The notes below the pieces were generated by a model, which was not told the DNA's origin, made no database searches, and worked only from the letters and a program-made list of their open reading frames with translations. From positions 65,001 to 129,000 of the forward strand of contig CAUYUJ010021665.1 of NCBI GenBank assembly GCA_963575745.1: a stretch of 64,000 nt of DNA, read 5' to 3'. Position 1 is the stretch's first letter; the number at the start of each line of letters is the position of its first letter. The position numbers were made by a program, and so were the translations under genes. The DNA comes from Prorocentrum cordatum (taxonomy: Eukaryota > Sar > Dinophyceae > Prorocentrales > Prorocentraceae). Positions 10,216 through 21,399 of this stretch are shown here, piece after piece.

Positions 10216-11225
10216 AAGCCCTTGCCTTGCAACTGCGTAATTGAATCACGGCTGCCCCCTCGGGCCGACACAGCTGTAACAAAACCGCTGATACTTGCCC
10301 TGCTCCGCGCGGTAGTGCGAAGGCGACATGGCGGTGGCGACGGGAGGATAAGAAAGGCCTCAGTGTACTCTCCGCCGTCAGCGCGGGACTGTAAACGACC
10401 GTCCTGTCCCACGCTGGTGAAACAAGATGTAGACATGGGCGAACAGGCCGAGTCGGACGGTGGTTAGGCCACGGACTAGCGGTATCCGTGGGGTCCCGCG
10501 GGGAACCAAGCATCTTGAGTCAAAAACTGCTACGGACGCGGGAGGGAAGAGGACCAGAGGAAACCCAGGATTCGCCAACGATGCTGCATTACTCACGCCC
10601 GTCCCAAGTCCCCTCCTCACACCTTTCTGCACGTATTATTTTCCAATGCGGGAAGCGCCCCCTTGAATGGCGAGCGAGCGCCTGGTGGGCACGCCACTCA
10701 AGCGAGGCCCCTTTTTGCAAAGGCTCCCCAACACTCTTCGGACACCACCAGCCCTCGATCCTTGTAGCTCAGAACTTCGGGATGACAAATGTTGAGGAGG
10801 TCTCCGGCGAAACGCCCAGCCCGGCCCTGCGAACACGTCTGGCGGTGCGACATGGAGCGTGTGCCACGTGTCCTGAGAAGGAAAAGGGACGGAAGAGGGA
10901 CGAGAACGATTAGGATGACAAGAAGGAGGGGGGAGGGGGATCGGAGGCGGGCTAGTCGCGACAACGGCAGCTCTCCCGCCAAGCGCAAGCCGCTCAAAAT
11001 CCGTCCGCCGCCGCTGTCGGACAGCAGGATCCATCCACGGACCCCTCCCGGGGTCCGTCCCGACCTGTTTTGCGATGCGGCCCCAGCGATGGCGACGAGA
11101 AGCACGCAGGAGGCATGGAAAGCAGGAAACGAGCCTGCGAGGGCTTGCGCTGTCTCGACCAGGCCCTCCTCCGATGGAGGGAACCCGCGCCAGGCCTCCC
11201 TCCCAGACGCCCTCCACGACGACGA
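10216..11225. other. No gene recognised
   Basis: Upstream of element A. Open frames in all directions are short and show no family features. It could hold the 5' untranslated region of element A, but no boundary or target-site duplication was found. Confidence 0.45.
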
Positions 11226-11228
11226 CGA

Positions 11229-11612
11229 TCTCCTCCTCCTCCTCCTCCTCCTCCTCCTCCTCCTCCTCCGCCTCCTCCTGCTCCTCCTCCTCCTCCTCCT
11301 CCTCCTCCCTCCTCCTGGGCGTCCAAATGCGGTGTGGTGACGGACCGTATGGTGAACTCGGGATTCCCAAAGACCTCACCTCAAGTTCCGTCGCCGCACC
11401 AGACTGGGACACTGGAGGCCCCAATCGCCCGCGATATCCGCGGAAAACGACCCACGTCCCAAAACCGCGAGGTCACTCCGAATATCCGCTGGCTCACGAA
11501 ACGGTGTCGTCAACCCACCGTTTGGGGGCTCCCGATCCTCCTCCTGCCCCCTCCTCGCACCTCATCCTCCAACTCCTCCTCCTCCTCCTCCTCCTCCTCC
11601 TCCTTCCCCCTC
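11229..11612. repeat. CTC trinucleotide arrays flanking a short spacer
   Basis: Arrays of CTC units at about 11229-11315 and 11545-11612. The ~230 bp spacer has no recognisable gene. Minus-strand poly-Glu and Gly frames here are repeat artefacts. Confidence 0.9.
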
Positions 11613-11771
11613 CGCGCCGCACGTCGCCGCTGCCGCCCTCGTCGTCGTCGTTGTCGTCGCCACCGTCGCCGCCCACATCGTGGTGGTGGTCGTCGTCGTC
11701 GTCGTCAACTACATACGTCGTCGTTTTCGTCGTCTTCGTCCTCGTCCTCGTCGCCGTCGTCGTCGCCCCTG

Positions 11772-11932
11772 AGATCAAACGTCCTCGTCGTCGTCGCTCC
11801 TGAGATCTGGTTGTGCAAGATCGCGACCAAAGCCCTAGACTCCATCCTTCTGCTAAATTCTGCGCGCCGGAGCGATCTGGGATGATCCCGAAAACGAATT
11901 GGGGCAATTGCGACGCACACATCTTGCCTTCG
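11772..11932 (+). repeat. Dispersed repeat family S, copy 1
   Basis: Begins TGAGATCTGG and contains GCCCTAGACTCCATCCTTCT and GGAGCGATCTGGGATGATCC. It ends GCGACGCACACATCTTGCC. The start (GAGATCYG...) and end (GACGYCCACATCTC) are roughly inverted, suggesting a MITE. Other copies are at 12.43, 12.77, 40.73 and 45.9 kb. Confidence 0.6.
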
Positions 11933-12424
11933 TCCTCGTCCTCGACGTCGTCGTCGTCGCCGACGCCCTCGCCGTCGTCGACGTCGCAGTGGTCCTCGTC
12001 GTAGTCCTCGTCGTCGACATCGTCTTCGTCGTCGTCGTAGTTCTCGTCTTCGTCGTCTCGTCGTCGTCCTCGTTGTCGTATTCGTCGTCGCCGTCGTCAT
12101 CGTCGTCGTCGCCGCCAACGCTGCCAACGCCGCCATCGTCGTCGTCGTCGTCGTCGTCATCGTCCTCGTCCTCGTCCTCGTCATCGTCTTGGTCGTCGTC
12201 GTCGTCGTCGTTCTCGTCCTCGTCGTCGTCGTCGTCGTCGCCTTCATCGTCGTCGTCGTCGTGGTCGTTGTCCTCGTGCTCGTCGCCGTCGCCGCCAACG
12301 CCGCCAACGCCGCCAGCGTAGTCGCCCTCGTTGTCGTCGTCGTCGTCGTCGCCACCGCCGCCGCCGCCGATGTCGCCGCCGTCGTCGCCGCCGTCGTCGT
12401 CGTAATCGTCGCCGCTGGGATCCG

Positions 12425-12590
12425 TCGACACGAAGAAATTGCAACATCGCGGAAAATCGCGATCAGAGCCCTAGACCCTGTCTTCTTGCTGCATTTTCGC
12501 GCCAGATGCATCTGGGATGGTTCCGGGGCCCGATACGGGACAACACGCCCGCCGTGACAAGTTGCGACGTCCACATCTCGCCCTCACCCT
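12425..12590 (+). repeat. Dispersed repeat family S, copy 2
   Basis: Contains GAAATTGCAACATCGCGG, GCCCTAGACCCTGTCTTCT, GCATCTGGGATGGTTCCGGG and ends GCGACGTCCACATCTCGCC. It is flanked on both sides by CGT arrays. Confidence 0.7.
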
Positions 12591-12756
12591 CTCCTTTGAC
12601 GTCGTCGTCGTTGTCGCCGTCTCACTCGCCGTCGCCGTCGTCCTCGTCGTAGTCCTCGCCGTCGTCGCCGTCGTCTCGTCGTCCTCGTCCGTCGTCATCG
12701 TCGTCCTCGTCATCGTCGTCGCCGCAATCGTCGTCATCGTCGTCGTAGTCGTCGCC

Positions 12757-12925
12757 TCGGAGATCCGACGTCTCGAAGAAATTGCAACATGCAGGAAATT
12801 CGCGATCAGGGCCCTAGACCCCATCTTTCTGCTGCGTTGCCGCGCTGGATGGATCTGGGTTAGTCGGGGGGCCCAAAGCGGAGCAAAAACGTCCACTGTG
12901 AAAATGGCGACGTCCAGGTCTCCCC
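12757..12925 (+). repeat. Dispersed repeat family S, copy 3
   Basis: Begins GGAGATCCGACGTC and ends GGCGACGTCCAGGTCTCC, imperfect inverted ends of about 13 bases. The inner part matches copy 2 closely (GAAATTGCAACATGCAGG; GGGCCCTAGACCCCATC). It adjoins the start of unit D at 12940. Confidence 0.7.
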
Positions 12926-13339
12926 CTCGTCCTCTTTTTCCCGGAAAGGGCGCCGGCCCAGGGTTCTCTTTTAGTAGGTAAACCTGTCCCCCGGTGCCAA
13001 CTTGAAGGAGGCCGGCGGATTTTTTCCCTGATAAATATCGAGGTCGAAGGAGGCCGGCAGATTAAAATTTGAGGATGTCTCGAGCGAAACGCTTGTTTTT
13101 CAGAATTTGTTGAGGATGTCTCGAGCGAAACGCTGGTTTTGCAGAGTTGGGGATGTCTCGAGCGAAACGCTTGTTTTCAGAATTTGCTGAGGATGTCTCA
13201 AGCGAAACGCTGGTTTTGCAGAGCCGACCGCGACGCGGAAAAGCGCCCCGCGCGAAGGAATTTCGATGATGTCTCGACTAATTCGTTTGTTTTTGTACGA
13301 TTTCCTGGAATTTTGGCAGGATGTCTCGAGCGAAATGCA

Positions 13340-13735
13340 CGACCCCACCCTAGCACGACCATACCCCAGCACGACCACACCCCAGCACGACCAGACCCCA
13401 GCACGACCCCACCCCAGCACGACCCCACCCCAGCACGACCATACCCCAGCACGACCACACCCCAGCACGACCCGACCGCAGCACGAGCACGCCCCAGCAA
13501 GACCACACCCCAGCACGACCACACCCCAGCACGACCTCACCACAGCACGACCACACCCCAGCACGACCACGCCCCAGCACGACCACGCCCCAGCACGACC
13601 ACGCCCCAGCACGACCACCCCCCAGCACGACCACCCCCCCAGCACGACCACCCCCCAGCACGACCACCCCCCAGCACGACCACACCCCAGCACGCACGAC
13701 CACACCCCAGCACGACCACACCCAGTCGCACCCCC
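13340..13735. repeat. 16-bp minisatellite CAGCACGACCACACCC (unit D copy 1)
   Basis: About 24 units of CAGCACGACCACACCC with variants at the 11th-14th bases (ATAC, AGAC, CCAC, CGCC, CCCC). The unit has no stop trinucleotide in any of six frames, so 16-residue repeat proteins appear open everywhere. Confidence 0.95.
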
Positions 13736-13737
13736 GT

Positions 13738-13912
13738 GGAATGTTTCGTGGCGTGTCTGGTTGAGTGGTTGCCTGTTCGTGGGGTGTCTCGTGGAATGTT
13801 TCACGGGGTGTCTCGTGGAATGTTTCGTGAGGTGTCTCGTGGAATGTTTCGTGAGGTGTCTCGTGGGATGTTTCGCGGGGTGTCTCGTGGGATGTTTCGT
13901 GAGATGTCGCCC
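13738..13912. repeat. 24-bp minisatellite TGTCTCGTGGAATGTTTCGTGAGG
   Basis: About seven units, alternating GGAATG and GGGATG and GTGAGG or GCGGGG variants. It is found at the same place in every unit D copy. Confidence 0.9.
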
Positions 13913-13983
13913 AGTTGGGTATCGTGAAAACGTGACCATGCTGCACATGTCTTTATCCCTTTCCGGGTTCGTGGGTCCATCAT

Positions 13984-14620
13984 GTTTATGTCGTGGTCGT
14001 CGCCGTCGCACTCGCCGTCGCCGCCGTCGTCCCCGTCGTAGTCCTCGTCCTCGTCCTCGTCATCGTACTCGTCTTCGTTGTCATCGTCGTCGTCGTTGTC
14101 TTCGTCGTCGTCGTCGTCCCTTTGTCGTCGTCGACGCCGCCGTCGTCGTCGTATCCGTCGCCGTCTTCGTCGTCATTGTCGTCGGTGTCATCGTCCTCGT
14201 TTTCGTCGTCCTCGTCGTCGTTGTCATCGTCCTCGTTTTCGCGGTCGTCGTCGTTGTCTTCGTCGTTCTCGCCCCATTTGTCGTTGTCGTCGTCGTCGTG
14301 GTCGTCGTCGTCGTCTCCAACGTCGCCGTCGCCGCCGCCACCGTTGTCGTCGTCGTCGTCGTTGTCATCGTCGTCGTCGTCGTCTTCGTCGTCGTCGTCG
14401 TTATCTTGTCCTTGTCGTCGTCGTCGTCGTTATCCTCGTCCTCGTCCTCGTCGTCGTCGTTATCCTCGTCCTCGTCGTCGTCGTCGTCGTTATCCTCATC
14501 CTCGTCCTCGTCGTCGTCGTCCTCGTCGTTGTCGTCGTCGTTATCCTCATCCTGATCGTCCTCGCCCTCGTCCTCCTCGTCCTCGTCCTCGTCCTCGTCG
14601 TCGTCGTCGTCCTCGAGGCG
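13984..14620. repeat. CGT/CTC trinucleotide array
   Basis: About 640 bp of CGT, CTC and CAT units immediately after unit D copy 1. The minus strand reads as an acidic Asp/Glu run (212 codons) and the plus strand as Val/Ser/Arg. The minus frame opens in the adjacent GC-rich block, so a genuine acidic-tailed protein cannot be excluded, but there is no other support. Confidence 0.85.
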
Positions 14621-14910
14621 CTCGGCCGCCGCAGGGGCGCGCCCGCCCTGCGCCGCCGCCTCGGCGCCCGTGGGCCCCGGGAGCCCCAGCGCCGCGAGGA
14701 GCCGCACCGCGGCCTGCACCGCGGGCAGAAGTCAGGGCCCGCTCAGGCCGAACTCGGCCAGGCCGAACGCGGGCAGACCGAACGCGGCCAAGCCAAGCCC
14801 TGCCAGGCTGAACGCGGCCAGGCTGACTTCGCCCCGAGTCCAGCTCGGCCCGGGCCTGGCCGAGTTTCGCCCGCCAGGGCCTGGCCGAGTTTCGCCCGCC
14901 AAACCTTTCC
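14620..14910. repeat. GC-rich block with short tandem duplications
   Basis: Very GC-rich. It holds 15-16-base repeats of the type GGCCGAACGCGGGCAG (14740-14830) and a duplicated GGCCTGGCCGAGTTTCGCCC (about 14850-14905). No gene recognised. Confidence 0.6.
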
Positions 14911-15920
14911 CTCAGCCCGCAGGGGGGGCTGACTGTCCAGGTGGATTTAGAAGGAACAAACTTAGATCTCTGACGATATGATGTTTCCACTCGCTTTGGG
15001 TTTCCGAGGCGCGTTATCGAACCCCGGGGCAGGGCCGCCAAAGTTGGTCCTGGGGCACAGGAGCTACGGCTTGGGAAGGGGTCGGGAGCTCATGGGCCGC
15101 GGATGGTCCCATGGCGACGCCGTCGCGAGGCCGTCAAAGGATGAGACACTGGCCTTAGGGAGGGCGGGGTCGAAACTTCTGGTGGTCCACGCCGCGGTGA
15201 GCCATTCGATCCAGATTTGTAAAAAAAGGGTTCGCTGCTAGAACCAACCAGGCACTCCTTGCCACGGCCAGCCGTCAAAGAGAAGGGATGGGCGGGCGGG
15301 CACACTGAGAAGGTCCGTCAACGCCCGCTCACACTGCAAGGGTGAGCGACGCGCCTCATCTAGGGAGAGCTTCACCTTACAAGGGGTGCCTATATTGGCG
15401 CAGGTGCGAACGGCGATGCTCCGCTGCGGGGTTCAAGGGCGCACCCTCGCACGGCAGGACCAGTCTGCATCCCCGCTCGCTCGAAACACACACCGCGCCG
15501 ATCGCAAAACGCGCGCTGGCTAGAGCAGCGCAACTCGTGGCCGAACGCTTCCCCGCGCAAGGCCGGCGGGATCAGGTGCTCCCCCCCCTGCTCCACGACG
15601 AAACGGCGGCCCACCCGAGTCTTCCCCCGCGCGCGGCCTGCGCCCCAGGGCGCTCTTGGCCTCGGGGAACAAGGTAATTCTACAGCACGCATCACATCTC
15701 CAGGGGCCCCGAGACCAGACGGGGGCGTGAGCCGTCTCCCCCTCTGGTTGGCCCTGGCGGCGCTGACGGGGCCGGACGGAGTCTGCGGCGGGCACCCCCG
15801 TGGAATCCTGACCCCCCCCGTCCGAACCGCCGCCCCCGCCGCCAGACTGAGCGCAGCCTGCGCCTCCCCCGAACGGGGGGATCCAGATGCTTATTTTCAA
15901 TTGAGCGCCTGCAAATCAGT
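14911..15920. other. No gene recognised
   Basis: GC-rich sequence with short frames on both strands and no recognisable domain or repeat. Confidence 0.45.
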
Positions 15921-17845
15921 TCCCTCCTAAGCCTCAGCGCCGGCTAACTGGTCCCCGTGGACTGCGAAAAGTGCCTTCTGCGAGCTGGCCCGAGGCCCTC
16001 GGGAGTGGGCCCGAACCTTCGCCGCGACGGAGTCGCCGCCCCCGGGGAACTTGTCCTGGGGCAAAAACCAGACGCGGGCCCAGGGATCGGCGCGAGGCCC
16101 CCCGGGCGAGCAGCACCACTCACGGCCCCTTTTTACACTTCGGAAAACAGCGCCAGCGTCGATGCCGACACGGAGAGGCGGGGCAGCGCATTCCAGGGCC
16201 TTCACCAGCCCAGATCTCCGAACACGAAGGACTGTCACCCGGCACCTGAGCCCGGGAGGCGGGCCGCGCATGGCCCGGACCGCGCGGCCCGCCTCCCGGC
16301 CCTGGAATACACGGCCCCTGCCGAAACTCCCGAGCCCAGGAAGGCCCTGCCCGGGCCACCCGCGCAGGCCCCGCCACCAGCGAGCGGCGGATTTTCGAAA
16401 CTGAGACGGGGCTCCTCCCGGGCAGGCGTGCAATCGAGGAATGGGGCCCCCCAAAGCCAGGGGGCGTCGACTAGGCCGCGAGAGAAGAGGAGGGGCTCCG
16501 AGGAGGAGGTCCCGGCTCGATGCGCGACCCCATTGAAGGTTCTCCGCCTCGGCTGTCTCAGCTCGAGCGGCTTCCTGATTCGGGCGGCGACGCATTCGGC
16601 GGCGTCGGCGTGCGACCTCGCACCCGCGAGCTCGGCAAGACCTGTCGCCCCCAAATCCAGCGCGCCAAGCTTTGCCCTGCGCCCGGAAATCGCGCCCGAT
16701 GTGCGCCAAAATATCCGATCCCCTCTACGGGGCCCCGAGGCTCCTCAAGCCGGCCCAGGCCGAAAGCTCCACAAACTCCAAGCGGGCTAAAATCAAGATT
16801 TTGATGCGGGGGGGGTGGGCGGCTCGGCGCAGGTCCCAGAGCTCCCCCCGGTCGCCCTGAGCACAATGGAACACAGAAAGAGAGGACCAGCTCCATGACG
16901 GACGGCGAAGGGCGGCAAGCACGACCGAGGCGGAACCCTGTAAACTGCGCCAGAGGCTGCGACCGGGCTTCGCCTGGACCGCCGCGACTGAGGTTCTCCT
17001 CCACAGCGTCCTCATTAGATCCCCATGGCGGCCCCCCCGCGCGGCCGATGCCCATTTGAGCAGGGGTCGGGCGCAGGCATCCACTGGGGTGGTCGCATGT
17101 GAGAATCCAGAGACGGAGGGCTCGATCCTCCCCGATCGGACTTCCCCCGAGGGCACTGGCCATAAGGATGCGGGCCTGGCCCATCCGAGAGTGGCCCAAG
17201 CCCAGACATGCAGCGCCGTGGAAACCCATCCGACCGGCGCGCCTGGGCCCCTGCTCGGCTAAACTGCACAATTGTGGCAGCGGGCGCTAGTGGGCCTCTA
17301 GTCAAGCCCACGCCCGGCATGGACTGGGGCGCCCCCAGCAGGATCGACCCCTTGCTGGGAGCTGTGGCCCTGGAAGTCCAGGCCAATGTTCTGGGCCCGA
17401 CCTCGGATTCGCACCCTGAGAGAAGCGCTGGAAACCAGAATGGCACCACTGCCCAGGGGGCCGCGTGGCCTGGTCCTGGACGCTGGGGCTTCGGATCAAT
17501 GCATTCTCCTCCGAGCCGCTGGCCTGGAAGCCGGGGTCATCTGCGCATGGTTTGAGGGTGGGGGTGGGGCGCGAGCGAGAAACGATTCTCTGGCCGTCAG
17601 GATGGCTGATTTAAGACGGCGAAGCCCCCCGCCCCACGCCCTCCGCCGCCCCCGCCGAGACGGCGACCACCGCGCGGGCCGAAACGACCCCCTGAAAGTC
17701 ACGAGACGCTCGCCCGCGCAAATCGAAGCCGGAAGCTGCCGCAACTGAGGCGGAAAACCGTGCGCGGGCGCCTCGGCCAATGGGAATTGCACGCGACACG
17801 TTCGAGAACTTCGCGGGGATCCAGAACTCCCGTGCCGGACGTCTC
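15921..17845. other. Unassigned GC-rich region downstream of element B
   Basis: Both strands hold long open frames, up to 277 codons, Arg/Pro/Ala/Gly-rich with no motif I can name. Position on the minus strand, 3' of element B's truncated RT, would suit the rest of that LINE. I could not identify RT motif C, RNase H or zinc knuckles here. Confidence 0.4.
16252..16299. repeat. Perfect 18-bp inverted repeat (hairpin)
   Basis: Left arm CCGGGAGGCGGGCCGCGC (16252-16269), 12-base spacer, right arm GCGCGGCCCGCCTCCCGG (16282-16299). Weaker flanking complementarity (TTCCAGGGCC at 16191-16200, GGCCCTGGAA at 16298-16307) hints at a larger old inverted repeat. There is no T-run, so it does not resemble a bacterial terminator. 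Confidence 0.85.
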
Positions 17846-17849
17846 GTCG

Positions 17850-17884
17850 GGAGGGGGGGGGGCCTTCATGGGGGGGGGGGGGGG
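17850..17884. repeat. G homopolymer runs
   Basis: Two runs of about 9 and 14 G separated by CCTTCAT. They end the recognisable part of element B and may be a G-quadruplex or an assembly trouble spot. Confidence 0.85.
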
Positions 17885-17887
17885 ACT

Positions 17888-19768
17888 TCATCCACAAGCA
17901 AACGCTGCCGCGTCACTCTTCGGAGCCGCCCTCGGGGGCAGCGAAATCGCAATCGCGGCGAATCGGTCGCTCCCAATCGATGAAGGAACCTCGCGTGGGC
18001 TCGCTCGACTAGCCCACCATTCGCAATGAGCAGGCCGATAGGCCTCGCGCCCCCCGACTGGTTGGATAGCGCAACGTACGGCACGGGCCGCAACGGCGGC
18101 CAGAACATCCGCGCCCCCGCCGCTCAGGAAATTCAGCCACCTAGGATGCCAACAGACAACTTCCACTTCCGCGAGCCCAGGGAAGGCTCGACAAGTCTTT
18201 CGGATATCGTCGGAAATTGGGCGGGCAAGGCCGCGGGGGAATTCCGCGCGCCCCCGTGGCCCGGCGATCTCGCCGCGGCTGTCAACGCCGTGGGGGGCCC
18301 GCCAGGCGACCCAGTCCTGGGCGGCAGTGACGACGGCCACCTGTGGGTCGGACGTGTCCAGGTCGGAGTGGCCCCTGGCGCCGACGGCTGGCGCCGCGCG
18401 CTGCTTCCTCTTGGGCGCGAGATGGACGCAGCCTGCGCCTCCCGGCGAGCCATCTCGCAGCCTCTCGCGCCGCGCCTTGGCCTTGGCTCGCCGGTTCTCC
18501 AGGGCCCGCTCGGCGGCGAAGCCCAAAGCTGCCGCGCGTCTCTGCAGGTCCGCGGCGCGACGCGCGCCGCCCTGCGAGGCGCCCCCCGCCCATCGATGGG
18601 CTGCGAGGGCCAGGGGCTCTCGATGGATTTGATCGGCCCCGGCCCGCCTTGGCCCAAGGCGGCGCGCCGGCGGGCCGCCCCGCGAGCGCGGCGTCGACGA
18701 CGCCTCCGACAGCGGCTCGCCAGGAGCCTTGCCGGCGCGCAGCGTCGGCGAGGAGGACGCGGCCCCCCGCTCCGGCCGCCGTCCGTCGCCGAGCACGAGA
18801 GCGGGAGGTGCCTCAGGTCCCCGCGCGGGCCTCGGGGACCGCGAGGGGGGCTCGGGCGCTCGGGCCCGCCGAGGGAAGCCACCGCGCCGGAAGAAGTCGC
18901 CCTCGCCGACCAGGTCGAAGATGCCCTGCAAGTCCTTCTCAGCCGCCGCGGCGAAGTCTGGCCGAATGCCCTCCAGCTCGGAATCCGGGCACGGCGCGCC
19001 AGGGCCTGGCCGCGGCCGGTCTGGCGGGGCCCGCCGCCGCCCCGCGGGCAAGCGAGCGGGGAAGGCGACTGGCTTGACCAGCCGCCAGCCCGTCACGATG
19101 CGGAAGGGCCGGTTAGTCTCGAAGCTGACGGGGCCGTGGGGGTAGGCGGCCGCGCCCGCCACTTGAGCGCCGGCGAAGGCGCGAGCGTCGCGAGCGTCCA
19201 CAACGAAGAAGTCGATGGTCAAACCCCCGCCCCTGCCCTGGCAGGTGACTGCGTCGGGCGCGTAAACAATGCCCCCGACGTCGTGGCGCCAATCGCTTGC
19301 CTGGAGCGAGTCGAGCACGTTGTCGATGTCAACCTGCAAGGCATTCGGGATGTCGTAGGCGCGGACCAGCTCCCCAACGGTCTCAAGGATGGAGAGGCTG
19401 CGCGCCGCCCACCCGACGTTCACCCAGAAGAAGGCCGTGACCAGCGCGCGGCCGCCCCCCGTAAAACCTGCCGCCCACACTGCTGCCAGTCGCCCTGGCG
19501 AGTCTGGTGGGGGGAAGTCGAAGGACAGAGCCCCCTCAAAATAGGTGAGCCCCCACTCCCGCTGTGCGACCACCCCTAAGCCAGTCGCCGCGTCAGTGAG
19601 CCCAACAGCGAGCTGCCTACTGTTGCAGGCGGCCCTGGCCTCCCCCACGTGCAGATTCGAGAGCTTGTGCGCCTGTATGAACAGGGTGGTGTTCCGTCCC
19701 ATCGACATCCCATCGATGTGGTCCACGATTAAGCTCCAGACGATGCCATTGAGCCCTCTGCGCTGCAT
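17888..19768 (-). mobile_element. LINE fragment, element B (endonuclease to RT fingers)
   Basis: One minus-strand frame of 626 codons. Endonuclease part: ILETVGELVRAYDIPNALQV, aligning with the N..ILE..GE...PxxIxGDFN block but with the GDFN residues changed; TIDFFVV (184-190); YPHGPVSF (209-216), matching PHxPV. The linker has the family hallmark SPGGAGCVH, then RPISDDIRKTCRAFP and WHPRWLNFLS, the region just before RT. RT finger motif SGGARPIGLLIANGGLVERA lies in another frame (18108-17866), so a frameshift falls near 18100. The element stops at the G runs; no palm motifs were found. Same broad lineage as element A. Confidence 0.7.
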
Positions 19769-20600
19769 GCCAAACTTGTATCTAGAACCCTTCGTCGTCG
19801 TTCGCGGGAGATGGCTCTGGGGGCGAACGCGCCGAGGGCCCTCGTTTGAGGAGATGTGCCTGGGCAGGGGTCAAGATCGCGGCTTCCAGTCTTAACGCAG
19901 AAGCCAGACCAGCAGTATAACAGAGATGCAGTGTTTTGTAAATTGCACCCAGAATGTTCACACATATTAACCCTTCATTGCCGACAGCGGGCATGTTGAA
20001 AGGAACTGGCACCGAGTCCACAAGGGCGGGCTGCCGAAGTCCAATCAAGTGTTGTGGTTCGCTATCGCTCTAATATCCGCGTCAGAGCTGGTTTTTGTTA
20101 AGGTGAATAAAGTTGGGAGCCATGTCAGTGCTCGCTGGTTCCGACTCAATGGATTCCCAAAAGGTTTTTCGGTTGGCCCGCGTCGGGGCGAACCGCGTGG
20201 CGGGGAGGGAGGCGTCGCAGTGCCAGTGCCAGGTAGATGCCGACATCGCGAGCTGCGTCCTAGAAACGGACGCTGTCGCGGATCAAACTAGAGTCCGCTT
20301 CGCAGCATTCCGCATCGCGTCTGCTGGTCGCGCGCGACTCTAAGGGGCAGACAGAGCGAGCACGACCTCTTGAAGGGGTCCGCCGGACTAGCCGATCCAT
20401 CCCCGGGAAGGCGATGGGCTCCTCCCCCCGCCGCCCTGGTTTGAGTTTTGATGGACCTCGGATGTCATGTGCGTTGCGCCACCAGAAGCCACAGCAAGCA
20501 GGTGTAGTCAAATGGCCCGGCACCCCATGTGTTCCGATCGATCCCAGCGTTGCCTCGTCCTCTTCCCTGGCCGCCCCTCTCCAGATCGGAAATCAAACCG
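19769..20600. other. No gene recognised
   Basis: Intergenic between elements B and C, which are divergently oriented. A moderately AT-rich stretch (about 19890-20110) has no family features. It may include the 5' end of element B. Confidence 0.45.
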
Positions 20601-20609
20601 TGCATCCGT

Positions 20610-20715
20610 GCAGCTGCTGCTGCCGCCGCTGCCGCCGTCTCTCCCCCTTCCTCCTCCGCCTCCATTTCCCCCTCCTTTTCTTCCTCCTCCTCCTCCTCCG
20701 CCGCCGTTTCCTGCT
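20610..20715. repeat. CTG/CCG/CTC compound microsatellite
   Basis: CTGCTGCTGCCGCCG grading into CTCC/TTCC-rich pyrimidine sequence. It lies just 5' of the first recognisable endonuclease residues of element C. Confidence 0.8.
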
Positions 20716-20789
20716 CGAGGCTCCAGCCCCATCCTTCGCGGCCCGGCAGGCAGCCCACGCAGAGCAGCTTCCGCCCTCAGGGCGCCCTT

Positions 20790-21356
20790 CATGCCATGCC
20801 AGCGCGGCTGGCCATCCATATTTCTTCTCTGTCGATCTTCTGGATGACATTCATGCGGTGGGGCGTGTACAATCCGCTCAGCATGGTCGCGCCATTAAGA
20901 AGCATGGAGATTTTGAGACAGTTCAGCGCGGTCGACGTCGTCATGTTACCAGCCACTCGCTGGAGGCAGAACGACCCCACCAGCCCCGTCGACCAGCTCC
21001 AGACCTACAAGCACCACATCTTCACGCGGGGCTACGGCAGAGGCCCTTTCACCAACAATCACGCGGGCGTGGCCATAATGACAAGCAACCGCTACCGCCT
21101 CAAGTGCGTGACTGAGCTCCCCAGCCCGCCGCCGTGCATTCAAGGACGCGCAGGAGCAGGTCGCCTCCGTCGAGGAGAACTCGACATGACCTTCATTGTT
21201 GCGTACCTACCTCCACGGTCAGGGCCCGCCAAGCACCACAACGCCTGGGCCAAGACGGTCAACGAGACGCTCAAGTGGATCAACAAGACCCTGAACGAGA
21301 CGCCCACCAGGAGCACGCCGATCATCGGCCTCGACCTGAACGACCACTACGGCTAG
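20790..21356 (+). pseudogene. Element C endonuclease, N-terminal part
   Basis: The last ~190 codons of a frame open from 20529; the upstream part is microsatellite. Motifs: MEILRQFSAVDVVMLPATRW (family position of the VQE/QET strand, Glu replaced), NHAGVAIMT (the GGVA-type strand), TFIVAYLPPRSGP (the xxYxPP strand) and PIIGLDLND, matching GxDFND with Asp and Asn kept. The frame ends at TAG (21354-21356) where related proteins continue, so this stop is a lesion. Nearby, the coding frame shifts by 21400. The domain would nick DNA for target-primed reverse transcription. Confidence 0.7.
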
Positions 21357-21399
21357 GACGGATTGCTTCCTGCCACGCCCAGCAACGTGATCGGCGACG

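Larger units (their letters stand above)
11640..12760. repeat. CGT/GTC trinucleotide arrays
   Basis: Long CGT/CGC/CTC-type arrays: 11640-11770, 11935-12415 and 12598-12755. They read as poly-Ser/Val/Arg on the plus strand and Asp/Thr/Arg-rich on the minus strand. They alternate with three copies of family S, so the repeat and the element appear to have been amplified together. Confidence 0.9.
12940..13967 (+). repeat. Unit D, copy 1
   Basis: Starts with CCCGGAAAGGG and ends with its reverse complement CCCTTTCCGGG (13957-13967). Inside, in order: a GGTTCTCTTTTAGTAGG leader; blocks with AAGGAGGCCGGC; several GATGTCTCGAGCGAAACGC motifs (13073-13335); a 16-bp minisatellite (13340-13735); a 24-bp minisatellite (13738-13912); and a closing GGGTATCGTGAAAACGTG stretch. 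Near-identical copies lie at 58.6-59.9, 60.4-61.8 and 61.8-62.9 kb. No credible protein: the long frames are minisatellite artefacts. It could be a MITE-like transposon or a tandem repeat whose junction is an inverted repeat. Confidence 0.75.

Noticed and set aside
13100-14011. Long Trp/Cys/Gly-Val and His/Pro/Thr repeat proteins (also at 58.6-62.8 kb)
   Set aside because: They are translations of a stop-free 16-bp minisatellite, open in all six frames, with the flanking 24-bp repeat. No start context or conserved domain.
11705-14719. Acidic Asp/Glu-rich and Thr-rich frames in CGT arrays
   Set aside because: Trinucleotide repeat translations. Only the 14081-14719 minus frame extends slightly into non-repeat sequence, which is insufficient.
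16252-16299. Rho-independent terminator
   Set aside because: Strong stem but no U-tract, and no prokaryotic gene context.
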